From assembly GCA_019113845.1 (NCBI GenBank), contig DXGQ01000042.1:62001-126000 (forward strand): a stretch of DNA of 64,000 nucleotides, given 5' to 3'. This document shows, in pieces, positions 44,344 to 54,500 of the stretch. The position numbers and the translations under genes were made by a program. Source of the stretch: Candidatus Anaerobutyricum avicola. GTDB taxonomy: Bacteria > Bacillota > Clostridia > Lachnospirales > Lachnospiraceae. Under the pieces are notes generated by a model. That model searched no databases and had not been told where the DNA came from. It saw nothing but the letters and a program-made list of their open reading frames with translations. Positions within the stretch are counted from its first letter, which is position 1, and every line of letters begins with the position of its first letter.

Positions 44344-45555
44344 TCAGACATTCTGCTCCTGTTCTTTCGGGTTCTTTTGTTCTGATTCACAGGAAGCCGC
44401 GATGTGCTGTGCGGCCCGCTTTGCAAATACAAGACTTTCCAGCAGACTGTTGCTGGCAAGACGGTTTTTTCCGTGGACGCCGTTGCAGCTCGTCTCGCCC
44501 ACAGCATACAGATGAGGCATGGTAGTCTCAGAATTACTGTCTACATGAATACCTCCCATAAAATAATGCTGTGCAGGGACGATCGGGATCGGTTCCTTTA
44601 ATATGTCATATCCGTGTTCCAGGCAGAATTCGTAAATATGAGGGAAATGATGAAGAATCGTCTCCTTTGGTACATTTGCAAAGGAGAGAAACTCATATTC
44701 CACTCCCTCTTTTTTCATCTCCGCATGGATGGCGGCGGATACCACATCTCGCGGTTCCAGCTCGTTGGTGAAGCGCTCCCCCTTATGATTCAGGAGGACG
44801 GCGCCTTCCCCGCGCGCAGACTCGGAGATGAGAAACTGCCGGCCCGGCTCTTCCGTATAAAAGCTGGTCGGATGGATCTGCACATAATCCATATGCTCCA
44901 GCGCAACGCCGTGTTTCTCTGCAATCCGGCAGCCGTCTCCGGTGAGGATCGGGTAGTTGGTGGAGTGTTTGTACAGTCCGCCGATACCGCCGGTGGCGAA
45001 AACCGTATCCCTGCAGGAAATGTACAGGACATCCCCGTCCGCCGTCTCGGCGGTGATACCGGTGCAGACGCCGTCTTCAGTAAGAATATCGGTCATGGTG
45101 GTGTAATCCATGATGGTGACATTGGGAAGAGTCTGCACCGTGCGCAGAAGAACGGTGGTGATTTCCTTGCCGGTCACATCTTCATGGAAGCAGATGCGGG
45201 GCCGGGAGTGCGCGCCCTCCTTTGTATATAGAAGAGAGCCGTCCGGATTGGTGGCGAAGCGAACGCCGAGGGCGATCAGATGATTGATGACGGCGCGGCT
45301 TCCCCGGATCATGATGTCAACGCTCTCCCGCCGGTTCTCATAGTGGCCGGCCCGCATAGTATCTTCAAAATAAGAATCGTAGTCATCGTCATCCCGCAGG
45401 ACGCAGATTCCTCCCTGCGCCAGCATGGAATCACAGGTTTCCAGACTGTCCTTGGAAAGCAGCAGGACCTTTTTGTCCGGCGGCAGATGAATCGCCGTGT
45501 ATAATCCGGCGACGCCGCAGCCGGCGATGACCACATCATAGTATAAGTCTTTCAT
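44344..45555 (-). CDS. nadB: L-aspartate oxidase (short form)
   Basis: A 403-residue FAD enzyme that oxidises L-aspartate to iminoaspartate. The FAD-binding motif is 'DVVIAGCGVAGLYTAIHLPP', with 'DSMLAQGGICVLRDDDD', 'TVFATGGIGGLYKHSTNYPI', 'ALEHMDYVQIHPTSF' and 'VGETSCNGVHGKNRLASNSL'. It is shorter than the E. coli enzyme (about 540) because the C-terminal helical domain is missing, which I recall from other Clostridia. It is the second gene of nadABC. Confidence 0.93.
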   Translation of the reverse strand: MKDLYYDVVIAGCGVAGLYTAIHLPPDKKVLLLSKDSLETCDSMLAQGGICVLRDDDDYDSYFEDTMRAGHYENRRESVDIMIRGSRAVINHLIALGVRFATNPDGSLLYTKEGAHSRPRICFHEDVTGKEITTVLLRTVQTLPNVTIMDYTTMTDILTEDGVCTGITAETADGDVLYISCRDTVFATGGIGGLYKHSTNYPILTGDGCRIAEKHGVALEHMDYVQIHPTSFYTEEPGRQFLISESARGEGAVLLNHKGERFTNELEPRDVVSAAIHAEMKKEGVEYEFLSFANVPKETILHHFPHIYEFCLEHGYDILKEPIPIVPAQHYFMGGIHVDSNSETTMPHLYAVGETSCNGVHGKNRLASNSLLESLVFAKRAAQHIAASCESEQKNPKEQEQNV

Positions 45556-45657
45556 AAATCTTGTTCTCCATTGTAAATAGTTAGGACTGCCAAAGTAGAA
45601 GATGTCTGTCTGTGGCAGGTAAAGGATGCCGGCAGTTTTCCTGTCTTCTCCGGCTGC

Positions 45658-46572
45658 CTATTGCGCCAGTTTAAGCATCTGTTCCAGCGTATGTTTCGCC
45701 TGTGCGCTTACCGTTTCCGGCGGCAGAGCCACTGCATTTTCTCCGGTCTCAAGAACGTGAGCAACCTGTTCCAGCGTGATCTGCTCCATGTCCTGACAGG
45801 ACGGACGTGTTTTCGGGAAATAGAACTGCGCGTCCGGGCGACTTTCTTTCAGCTTGTAGATGACGCCGGAAACGGTGCCGATGATGAACTCCCGGCAGTC
45901 GGTATGTTCTCCGGCATAATGGATGATACCGCTGGTGGAACCGATGTAATCGGCCATAGCAGTGATCGCGCTGTTGCATTCCGGATGGACGAGAATCTGT
46001 GCCGCCGGATGTTCCTCTTTCAGGGCGGCAATCTCCTCTGCGGACATGAATTCATGGCGCGGGCAGTATCCTTCATTATAGAGGAAATGTTTCTCCGGCA
46101 CCTGCTCTGCCACAAAATGTCCCAGGTTACGGTCCGGGATAAATAAAATATGCTGATTCGGCAGCCGGCGTACGATCTTTACCGCGTTGGCGGAGGTGAC
46201 ACAGACGTCAGACCAGGACTTGATCTGCGCGGTGGAGTTCACATAGCAGACAACAGCCAGATCATCGTACTGCGCCCGGGCGGCGTCGATCACGGACTTG
46301 TCCACCATATGCGCCATCGGGCAGTCGGCGGAGGCGTCCGGCATGAGAACGGTTTTCTCCGGATTCAGGAGTTTGGCGCTCTCGCCCATGAAAGATACCC
46401 CGCAGAACACGAGAACCGGATTGTCAAGCTTCACCGCCAGCTTGCTTAGATAAAAGGAGTCGCCGATATAATCGGCAATCTCCTGGACTTCCGGCGGCGC
46501 GTAGTAATGTGCCAGGATAACGGCATTTTTTTCTTCTTTTAACTGTTGGATTCGTTCTTTTAATGTATTCAT
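45658..46572 (-). CDS. nadA: Quinolinate synthase
   Basis: A 304-residue iron-sulfur enzyme that condenses iminoaspartate with dihydroxyacetone phosphate to quinolinate. Motifs: 'ILAHYYAPPEVQEIADYIGD', 'VFCGVSFMGESAKLLNP' (Cys), 'HPECNSAI' (Cys) and 'TRPSCQDMEQIT' (Cys), the three cluster ligands. It is the first gene of nadABC, with a promoter and probable NiaR operator about 115 bases upstream. Confidence 0.95.
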   Translation of the reverse strand: MNTLKERIQQLKEEKNAVILAHYYAPPEVQEIADYIGDSFYLSKLAVKLDNPVLVFCGVSFMGESAKLLNPEKTVLMPDASADCPMAHMVDKSVIDAARAQYDDLAVVCYVNSTAQIKSWSDVCVTSANAVKIVRRLPNQHILFIPDRNLGHFVAEQVPEKHFLYNEGYCPRHEFMSAEEIAALKEEHPAAQILVHPECNSAITAMADYIGSTSGIIHYAGEHTDCREFIIGTVSGVIYKLKESRPDAQFYFPKTRPSCQDMEQITLEQVAHVLETGENAVALPPETVSAQAKHTLEQMLKLAQ

Positions 46573-46688
46573 AATTCCTTCCCCATATAAATGTACTGAT
46601 CACGGGTTTCTTTTCCGTGAAAGACCGCCGGATATATTTTCCGCCTGACTGCGGGCAAAATCCGGCGCGTCCTATCGCAATCTTTAAG

Positions 46689-46726
46689 AGTATACCATGT
46701 GTTTTGGCAGGTGACAAGACATATGT
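46689..46726 (-). promoter_or_regulatory. nadABC promoter with probable NiaR operator
   Basis: On the minus strand TTGTCA (46717-46712) and TATACT (46694-46689) are 17 bases apart. The sequence GCAGGTGACAAGACATATGT (46707-46726, + strand) overlaps the -35 box and is an imperfect inverted repeat with a GACA-x-x-TGT half-site, as I recall for NiaR operators. Confidence 0.55.
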
Positions 46727-46859
46727 AAAGAAAAATGTAGAGATACACGAAGGAAATTTTTTTGGGAGGATGAGTGTGAATGCACTGGAATTTAATTCTT
46801 ATCCGTAAATGGCCGGATGATAAAAATTCGGGAATGAGGGATAGTACCATAGGTTATAT

Positions 46860-46899
46860 ATTGACAGGAAGTAAGACTGTGTTGTAGACTGGGGGGGGG
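46860..46899 (+). promoter_or_regulatory. Promoter and 9-G tract upstream of the CPBP gene
   Basis: TTGACA at 46860-46865 is followed after 16-18 bases by a weak -10 box (TGTAGA or TAGACT). Nine consecutive G (46891-46899) lie at or just past the expected transcription start, about 48 bases before ATG. Such tracts change length by slipped-strand mispairing. Confidence 0.5.
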
Positions 46900-46946
46900 T
46901 AAGACGGACGCCGGCAAACGGCGTCTGCACAGGGAGGATTAAAAAA

Positions 46947-47978
46947 ATGTACACAAAAACGGAAAAGAAACAGTTCATCATTTTCCTGCTGCTGGCCTAT
47001 GGCCTTACCTATGTGATGGGTCTTCTGATGTGGTATGGCAACGCATCCGGCATGGATGTCAGCGCCTTTCCCAACGCGCAGATGATGTACCCGGCGGCGG
47101 GCGTGGCGCTGGCTTACCTTATCACAGGTAAGAAAGAGCAGAAACTGCCGAAGGGATTTTATGCCGTATTTTTTATATTGACGGTCATCATGGCAGCGAT
47201 CGCGGTGGTTTCCACTTTTGTGAAGCTGCCGACTATGGGAACAGCGGAAGCGTCCATTTCCGCCTGGACATTACTCATACAGGGTATGCTGATCATCGGC
47301 AGCATCCTCTGCTGGATCGCCTTGATCGCTTCGGGGAAAGAAAGACGGAAGAATGGCGGCCTGCGGTGGAAGAACACCGGGGCTTCCGTTGTCTGCGTGC
47401 TGCTGTTTTTTATCATCTACATGCTGCGCAACGCCATTTCCTATGCGCTCAGCGGACAGATCGGAACCTTGCTTAACGTATTTGCTCAGCCATATACCTG
47501 GATCAATCTGGCGGCGCTCATTCCGAACTTTTTCCTCGTCTTCATCGCATTTTTCGGCGAGGAATACGGATGGAGATATTATATGCAGCCATACCTTCAA
47601 AGGAAGTTCGGTCTGCGGGGCGGCGTGATTCTCCTGGGCATTGTGTGGGGACTCTGGCATCTGCCTGTAGATTTCTTCTATTATACGACGCCGGATATGG
47701 GGCTGATTATGGCGGCTTCCCAGCAGGTGACCTGTATTTTCCTTGGCATCTTTCTGGCGTACGCCTACATGAAGACCAACAATATCTGGGTGCCGGTCAT
47801 CATTCATTTTTTGAATAACAACCTGATACCGATCCTCTCCGCCGACTACTCCGCGGATGTGCTGGAGAATCAGCAGGTGACCTGGGCCGGCGTATTTTTC
47901 AGCCTGATCCTGAACGCGCTCTGTTTCGGCTGGTTCCTGCTGTCAAAGCAGTTTAGCCAAAAACAAATACATATCTAA
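46947..47978 (+). CDS. CPBP-family intramembrane metalloprotease
   Basis: A 343-residue protein with about eight membrane helices. The Abi/CPBP motifs are 'FFGEEYGWRYYMQ' (E-E-x-x-x-R), 'GIVWGLWHLPVDFF' (His) and 'VIIHFLNNNLIP' (His and Asn). The family includes CAAX prenyl proteases and bacteriocin self-immunity proteins; which role applies here is not visible, and no bacteriocin gene is next to it. GGGAGGA precedes ATG. Expression might vary with the G tract in the leader. Confidence 0.88.
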   Translation: MYTKTEKKQFIIFLLLAYGLTYVMGLLMWYGNASGMDVSAFPNAQMMYPAAGVALAYLITGKKEQKLPKGFYAVFFILTVIMAAIAVVSTFVKLPTMGTAEASISAWTLLIQGMLIIGSILCWIALIASGKERRKNGGLRWKNTGASVVCVLLFFIIYMLRNAISYALSGQIGTLLNVFAQPYTWINLAALIPNFFLVFIAFFGEEYGWRYYMQPYLQRKFGLRGGVILLGIVWGLWHLPVDFFYYTTPDMGLIMAASQQVTCIFLGIFLAYAYMKTNNIWVPVIIHFLNNNLIPILSADYSADVLENQQVTWAGVFFSLILNALCFGWFLLSKQFSQKQIHI

Positions 47979-47987
47979 AGACAAAAA

Positions 47988-48044
47988 CCCCCGGTTTCCT
48001 GAGAGTATCTTATAATCTTACTCATGGAAACCAGGGGATTTTTT
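47988..48044. terminator. Bidirectional terminator between convergent genes
   Basis: CCCCCGGTTTCC and GGAAACCAGGGG pair with one bulge around a 26-base loop, with a T run on the right and an A run on the left. Confidence 0.75.
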
Positions 48045-48065
48045 ATGTGTGTCCTGCATCCTGCC

Positions 48066-49148
48066 TTAGATTTTTGCAGTGAGGAAATGAACAAAATCCG
48101 AAAAATGAACCAGTTTCTTCAATGCTTCGATGACCATGGAAAGAAGAACAGTGATCACCAGAAGCACCAGCACATTTAACCAGGCGTTGCCGAAGCTGTA
48201 GGAGAAATCCTGGAAAAATGTCGTGCGTATCAGCGTGTGGGTCAGGAACATGTTCATGGAGTGTTTGCCCAGGAACATAAGTACCTGACACAGTCCCCGG
48301 AGCCGGAACAGGTAGAGGCGCCCGAAGTAAGCAATGTAAACCGGAATGATGCCGTCAAAAACTTCCAGCAGCCCCTGTCCGGCGTCGCTCTGTCGGAATA
48401 CGACGAGGGCGGCGAGCAGCAGAAGGTGGAAGAGGAAGAGAAGGATCTTCGGTATTTTGCGAAGTCTTGTCTCCTCAAAGTTCTTCCATCGGCTGAAAAG
48501 GTCGCTCTCGGCGCAGTACATGCCAAGCGCCATGGCAAGGGTGTAGTGGAGCAGGTTGGTATTTACGACCCGCAGATTGAGAAAACGGGGCAGGAGCATC
48601 ACCGCGAACAAGAACGCCCAGCGGTACTCCCGGTACAGTTTCACAAACAGCGGGAACAGGACGACCAGTACGATGGCAAGGCTCATGTACCACCAGGTGC
48701 CCACATAAGACGGCGTTTTAAACAATTTTGCCAGTCCGAACATATCCACCAGCACATAGAGGATGGAGGAGCCGGAGCGACCGTAGATCTCAAAAAAGCG
48801 GCCCGTTGGAAAGCTGACGAGGATGACCAGCAGATACACAAATATAAAGTTGGACAGCAGAGAGACAAGCCGGTGTCTCGTGTAGGAGAGCATGTCTGTG
48901 GAAGAAGGACGGAGATTCGGGTGCTTCTGCTTTAAAGACTGTGTCATACCATATCCGGTGATAAAGACGAAGACGCAGACGCAGGTCTTTAAAAATTCGG
49001 CCAGATAGACAGTCATGCTCTCTGTCAGAGGAAAAAAGTCCACGGTGTAACCGGCCCAGCGTTCGGGACTTAAATAAAAATGATGGACGTACATCATGAG
49101 AATCGCGATTCCCTTCAGGGCGAGGGAATCTTTTTTTGTAAAATCCAT
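48066..49148 (-). CDS. Acyltransferase-3 family membrane protein
   Basis: A 360-residue protein with about ten membrane helices. The start is typical: 'DSLALKGIAILMMYVHHFYL', with the family His in 'YVHHF', then 'FVFITGYGMTQSLK'. Proteins of this family transfer acetyl or other acyl groups to polysaccharides or peptidoglycan at the membrane. It is transcribed away from the O-antigen-ligase-like gene at 49318. The acceptor is unknown. Confidence 0.85.
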   Translation of the reverse strand: MDFTKKDSLALKGIAILMMYVHHFYLSPERWAGYTVDFFPLTESMTVYLAEFLKTCVCVFVFITGYGMTQSLKQKHPNLRPSSTDMLSYTRHRLVSLLSNFIFVYLLVILVSFPTGRFFEIYGRSGSSILYVLVDMFGLAKLFKTPSYVGTWWYMSLAIVLVVLFPLFVKLYREYRWAFLFAVMLLPRFLNLRVVNTNLLHYTLAMALGMYCAESDLFSRWKNFEETRLRKIPKILLFLFHLLLLAALVVFRQSDAGQGLLEVFDGIIPVYIAYFGRLYLFRLRGLCQVLMFLGKHSMNMFLTHTLIRTTFFQDFSYSFGNAWLNVLVLLVITVLLSMVIEALKKLVHFSDFVHFLTAKI

Positions 49149-49317
49149 AAGTGTTCTCTCCTTTGCTATAGTATTATTAAGTGTAGCAACAGAGAAACGA
49201 TTTTACAAGAGATTTTGACAGGAAAAATGGCCCCGGCCCGACATTTCCGGTTAGACATTTCCGGGAAGATAGGATATAATCAGCAATAGTAAACGACAAG
49301 AAAGCAGGAGGTAAGAG

Positions 49318-50709
49318 ATGAAAGGTCTTGCGAAACAGGCTCCGGGAAAGAGAGCCCGGAAAGGAAACGGCCCTGTCAGTGGAAAAGTGGATTATCCGGA
49401 CACGGCGGCTTCCCTTTTTATGAAACTGATGCTGCTGGTGGCGCTGTTTTGTCCTGCCAGCACAACAATGGCGGGAAACCGGCATCCGCAGTATTATCAG
49501 GAATTTCTGCTGGTAAATGCGGCGGCTGTCCTCTTTTTATTTTTCTATATGCTCACAACCATCTGGCACAGGAGATGGAACAGGGAGAATCTTGTATTTT
49601 GTATCAAGTTTCTTTTTGTGATGGTCTGCTATGTGCTTTTTTATTATCTGATGCTGGATGCGATCCAGTGGAAATGGCAGGGGATCAACTGTGTCATCAG
49701 CTTCGGCTTTTTCCTGCTGCTGATGTGCGGAAGGAATCAGGAGTGGTTTGAGAGACATCACATCATCGAGTTTGCCAACCGCAGCATCGTCATCTCCAAT
49801 CTGGTTGGGATCGTCGTATATCTGCTTGGTTATGCTTCTGTGTACTGGTATGATTTTCAGCTCAAGTTTATGCCTCCGCAGGATTTTTACGGGGAGAAAC
49901 GGTTTGAGTGGATCTATTATCATAAGTCCCAGTATGCGTTTATGCTGCTCTTGAGTCTTGCGTTCATCCTCGTGTACCGGAAAAAGTTTAAAAATAAACT
50001 GACTTTCGGGATAAGCCTGGTCATTCTCGTGGCCTGTCTGTACATTTCCCACGTCAATACAGCCATCGTGGGCGGCGGACTGATTCTCGGAAGTTTCTGT
50101 GTGGACTGGCTTGTCCGGAACTTTAAGAAGATCAAGCTGTGGATCCGTGTGGTGGTCATTCCTCTGTTCAGTGTGGGAGTCATCGGCGCCTGCGTGATTG
50201 CTTTTCGAAAAATAGCGGCGGAGCGCTCCGTCCTGACGCTGGGACACCGGACATACATCTGGCAGGAGGCTGTCAACCTGATCCTGGACCGGCCGGAAGG
50301 TCTCGGACTGCGCTTTTCCTTTAAGAAGCTGCACCTGGAGGCGCTGGGTGATGTGACGACCAACAACGGGCATAACATTTTCCTGAATGAGATCCTGCGG
50401 CTGTCCATTCCGGTGGGCATCTGTTTTATCATTCTTTTTGTGCTGATCATCGTCTATGCGATGGAAAAGAAGTTTTCGTTCTTTACCCTGGGTATCTGGG
50501 GCGCTCTGTTCATGTCCATGATGATGGATTATGCGGTGATGAGTGCCGGCTGGACGCTGATGGTATTTTTCTTCTATATGATCTTCTTCCTTGACGTGGG
50601 TACGCAAAAGCGGGAACTGGCGGCCGGCGCAGGAGGAGAACCCGGAGAGCCGGGCAGTGACGCCGCAGTCCCGCCGGAACCGGCAGAGGGGGAGAATGCG
50701 GCAGAATGA
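49318..50709 (+). CDS. O-antigen ligase/polymerase-like membrane protein
   Basis: A 463-residue protein with about ten to twelve membrane helices. A large extracellular loop (about 290-345) contains 'LGHRTYIWQEAVNLILDRPE', 'GLGLRFSFKKLHLEALGDVT' and 'TNNGHNIFLNEILRLSIPVG', the W-x-x-A, G-x-G and H-N-x-F/x pattern of the Wzy/WaaL ligase superfamily. The C-terminal ~35 residues are Gly/Pro/Glu-rich and unstructured. It may polymerise or attach surface glycan; the acyltransferase gene next to it would fit a surface polysaccharide role. GCAGGAGG precedes ATG. Confidence 0.8.
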   Translation: MKGLAKQAPGKRARKGNGPVSGKVDYPDTAASLFMKLMLLVALFCPASTTMAGNRHPQYYQEFLLVNAAAVLFLFFYMLTTIWHRRWNRENLVFCIKFLFVMVCYVLFYYLMLDAIQWKWQGINCVISFGFFLLLMCGRNQEWFERHHIIEFANRSIVISNLVGIVVYLLGYASVYWYDFQLKFMPPQDFYGEKRFEWIYYHKSQYAFMLLLSLAFILVYRKKFKNKLTFGISLVILVACLYISHVNTAIVGGGLILGSFCVDWLVRNFKKIKLWIRVVVIPLFSVGVIGACVIAFRKIAAERSVLTLGHRTYIWQEAVNLILDRPEGLGLRFSFKKLHLEALGDVTTNNGHNIFLNEILRLSIPVGICFIILFVLIIVYAMEKKFSFFTLGIWGALFMSMMMDYAVMSAGWTLMVFFFYMIFFLDVGTQKRELAAGAGGEPGEPGSDAAVPPEPAEGENAAE

Positions 50710-50833
50710 CAGCACGGCAAGTCCGGACAGTGCGGCAGTTCTGGCGATGACAAGAGATGTTTATGAAAAGTATATGTTAAGTGAGAAGAATAAAGTATGT
50801 ATGATATAGAAAGAAGACGGGGAGAAAAGTGAA

Positions 50834-51307
50834 ATGTCAATAGAACGGGTAAAAGCATATTTTCGTCAGTATGGGATGGAAGATAAGATTCTGGAATTTG
50901 ACGTGTCGAGCGCCACAGTAGAGCTGGCGGCGCAGGCGCTGCACTGTGAGCCGAAACGAATCGCGAAGACGCTGTCGTTTAAGGTGGGCGACGGGGCAAT
51001 CCTCGTGGTGGCAGCTGGTGACGCCAAGGTCAATAACGGCAAGTACAAGGCGCAGTTTGGCACAAAAGCGAAGATGCTCTCTCCGGACGAGGTGGAGGAG
51101 ATGGTCGGCCATGCGGTGGGCGGCGTCTGTCCGTTTGGGATCAATGAGGGCGTGAAGGTGTATCTGGATGAGTCCCTGAAACGTTTTGAGACTGTTTTCC
51201 CGGCCTGCGGGAGCAGCAACAGCGCCATTGAGATGACCATGGAAGATCTGGAAAAGTATTCCGGGTATGAGCAGTGGGTGGATGTGTGCAAGCTGCCGGA
51301 AGTGTGA
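50834..51307 (+). CDS. YbaK/EbsC-type aminoacyl-tRNA deacylase
   Basis: A 157-residue single-domain protein of the YbaK/ProX family, which hydrolyses mischarged tRNA. Motifs: 'SATVELAAQALHCEPKRIAK', 'TLSFKVGDGAILVVAAGDAK', 'EMVGHAVGGVCPFGI' and 'VFPACGSSNSAIEMTMEDLE'. The conserved Lys is in 'RIAKTLSF'. It is monocistronic. Confidence 0.92.
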   Translation: MSIERVKAYFRQYGMEDKILEFDVSSATVELAAQALHCEPKRIAKTLSFKVGDGAILVVAAGDAKVNNGKYKAQFGTKAKMLSPDEVEEMVGHAVGGVCPFGINEGVKVYLDESLKRFETVFPACGSSNSAIEMTMEDLEKYSGYEQWVDVCKLPEV

Positions 51308-51433
51308 GGCGGGCGACAGGTTCCCTTGCCCCGGCCGACCTGATCTGTCGTCGGATATGTTTTGATTTTTGCAGAAAATCTTTATTTATTTTTGTATAAA
51401 ATGTCACAAAATGAATCAATCGGGCAAAATGAC

Positions 51434-51461
51434 TTGTGATTTTTTTATTTTCCGATATAAT
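51434..51461 (+). promoter_or_regulatory. Probable carB promoter
   Basis: TTGTGA (51434-51439) and TATAAT (51456-51461) are 16 bases apart, about 80 bases before the carB start. The leader shows no clear attenuator. Confidence 0.6.
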
Positions 51462-51540
51462 TATTTATCAGAAATGCAGGAATAAGAGGGGAAGGTTCCC
51501 GTCTTTTTTAACACACAAAAAGTAACAGGAGGGTGAATTT

Positions 51541-54500
51541 ATGCCAAAGAGAACAGATATCCATAAGGTATTAATTATCGGATCAGGTCCGATCATCATC
51601 GGGCAGGCCTGCGAGTTTGACTATTCCGGTACGCAGGCATGTAAGGCGCTTCGGAAGCTGGGATATGAGATCGTGCTGGTCAATTCCAACCCGGCGACGA
51701 TCATGACAGACCCGGAGACAGCGGACGTTACCTACATTGAGCCTTTGAACGCGGAGCGTCTGGAACAGATCATCGCGAAGGAGCGCCCGGATGCCCTCCT
51801 GCCGAATCTGGGCGGACAGTCCGGACTGAATCTCTGTGAGGAGCTTTACAAAAAAGGAATCCTGGACAAGTATAATGTAAAAGTCATCGGCGTGCAGGTG
51901 GACGCCATCGAGCGCGGCGAAGACCGGATCGAGTTTAAGAAGACGATGAACAAGCTTGGCATTGAGATGGCGAGAAGCGAGGTTGCCTACAGCGTGGAGG
52001 ACGGTCTTGCCATCGCGGAGAAGCTGGGTTATCCGGTGGTTCTGCGTCCGGCTTACACCATGGGCGGCGCCGGCGGCGGTCTTGTATATAACAAGGAAGA
52101 GTTAAAGACCGTCATGGCGAGGGGCCTGCAGGCCAGCCTGGTGGGACAGGTTCTTGTGGAGGAGTCCATCCTCGGCTGGGAAGAGCTGGAGCTGGAAGTG
52201 GTCCGCGACGTGGAAGGCAACATGATCACGGTCTGCTTTATCGAGAATATCGACCCGCTGGGCGTGCACACCGGAGACTCTTTCTGTTCCGCTCCGATGC
52301 TGACCATCTCGGAGGAATGTCAGAAGCGGATGCAGGAACAGGCGTACAAGATCGTGGAATCCGTGCAAGTGATCGGTGGAACTAACGTACAGTTCGCCCA
52401 CGACCCGGTTTCCGACCGTATTGTGGTGATCGAGATCAATCCGCGTACTTCCCGTTCTTCTGCCCTGGCGTCCAAGGCGACCGGTTTTCCGATCGCGCTG
52501 GTATCCGCCATGCTGGCGACCGGTCTTACGCTCAAAGATATCCCGTGCGGCAAGTACGGAACCCTCGATAAATATGTGCCGGACGGCGACTATGTGGTCA
52601 TTAAGTTTGCCCGCTGGGCTTTTGAGAAGTTCAAAGGCGTGGAAGATAAACTGGGAACGCAGATGCGTGCCGTCGGTGAAGTCATGAGTATCGGCAAGAC
52701 CTACAAGGAAGCGTTCCAGAAGGCCATCCGCAGTCTGGAGATCGGACGCTACGGTCTGGGCAATGCGAAGAATTTCGGTTCCATGACAAAAGAACAGCTC
52801 CTACAGCTTTTAGTCACTCCGTCCAGTGAGAGACATTTCATCATGTACGAAGCGCTCAGAAAAGGAGCGACCGTGGAGGAGATTTTTGAGATTACCAAAG
52901 TAAAAACGTACTTTATCGAGCAGATGAAAGAACTGGTGGAAGAGGAAGAAGCGATTCTTGCCTGCAAGGGCGGCCTGCCTTCCGACGAGCTGCTGATCGC
53001 TACCAAGAAGGACGGTTTCTCGGATAAGTATTTAAGCCAGCTTCTGGAGATTCCGGAAGATGAGGTGCGGGACAGAAGAATTGCCCTCGGCGTGGAAGAA
53101 GCCTGGGAGGGCGTGCATGTCAGCGGCACCGAGGACAGCGCTTATTATTACTCCACGTACAATGCGCCGGATAAGAATCCGGTATCCAATGACAAGCCGA
53201 AGATCATGATCCTCGGCGGCGGCCCGAACCGGATCGGTCAGGGTATTGAGTTTGACTACTGTTGTGTTCATGCGTCCCAGGCTTTGAAGAAGATGGGCTT
53301 TGAGACAATCATCGTAAACTGTAATCCGGAGACGGTATCCACCGACTACGATACTTCGGATAAATTATATTTTGAGCCGCTCACACTGGAAGATGTGCTG
53401 AGCATTTACAAGAAAGAAAAACCGCTCGGCGTCATCGCGCAGTTTGGCGGACAGACACCGCTTAATCTGGCGGCAGACCTGGAGAAGAACGGCGTGAAGA
53501 TTCTCGGCACTTCCCCTTCTGTCATTGACCTGGCGGAAGACAGAGATTTATTCCGCGAGATGATGGAGAAGCTGGAGATTCCGATGCCGGAGTCCGGCAT
53601 GGCTTCCACTGTGGAAGAGGCGCTGGCTGTGGCTGAAAAGATCGGTTATCCGGTCATGGTTCGCCCGTCCTATGTGCTGGGCGGCCGCGGCATGGAGGTC
53701 GTTTACGACGAAGAATCCATGGTCGGCTACATGAAGGCGGCTGTCGGCGTGACACCGGACCGTCCGATCCTCATCGACCGTTTCTTAAATCATGCCATGG
53801 AATGTGAGGCAGACGCCATCAGCGACGGTACCCACGCTTTTGTTCCGGCTGTGATGGAGCACATCGAGCTGGCCGGCGTACATTCCGGCGACTCGGCATG
53901 TATCCTGCCGTCCGTGCACATTTCCGAGAAAAATGTGGAGACGATCAAAGAGTACACGAGAAAGATCGCGGAAGAAATGCATGTCAAAGGTCTGATGAAC
54001 ATGCAGTACGCCATCGAGAACGACAAAGTATATGTGCTGGAAGCAAACCCTCGTGCGTCCCGTACCGTGCCGCTGGTATCCAAGGTATGTAACATCCGTA
54101 TGGTGCCGCTGGCGACGGAGATCATCACGGCGGAGATCACCGGCAAAGAATCCCCGATTCCTTCTCTGAAGGAGAAGAATATCCCGTATTACGGTGTGAA
54201 AGAGGCGGCCTTCCCGTTCAACATGTTCCAGGAAGTCGACCCGGTTCTGGGACCGGAGATGCGTTCCACCGGAGAGGTTCTGGGATTATCCCACTCCTAT
54301 GGCGAGGCATTTATCAAGGCGCAGGAGGCAGTGCAGGCGAAACCGCCGCTGTCCGGAACCGTTCTGATCTCTGTCAACAGAAAGGATAAAGACGAGGTAG
54401 TCGACGTGGCGAAGATGTTTGCGGATAACGGTTTTCACATCCTTGCCACCAAACATACCTGCGAGCTGATCAAGAGCGCCGGCATCCCGGCAGAGCAGGT

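Noticed and set aside
44614-45231. 205-codon plus-strand frame over nadB
   Set aside because: Antisense to nadB, no ribosome site, no family.
49537-50715. 392-codon minus-strand frame over the O-antigen-ligase-like gene
   Set aside because: His/Gln/Asp-rich composition is typical of the antisense of a membrane protein; no start signal.
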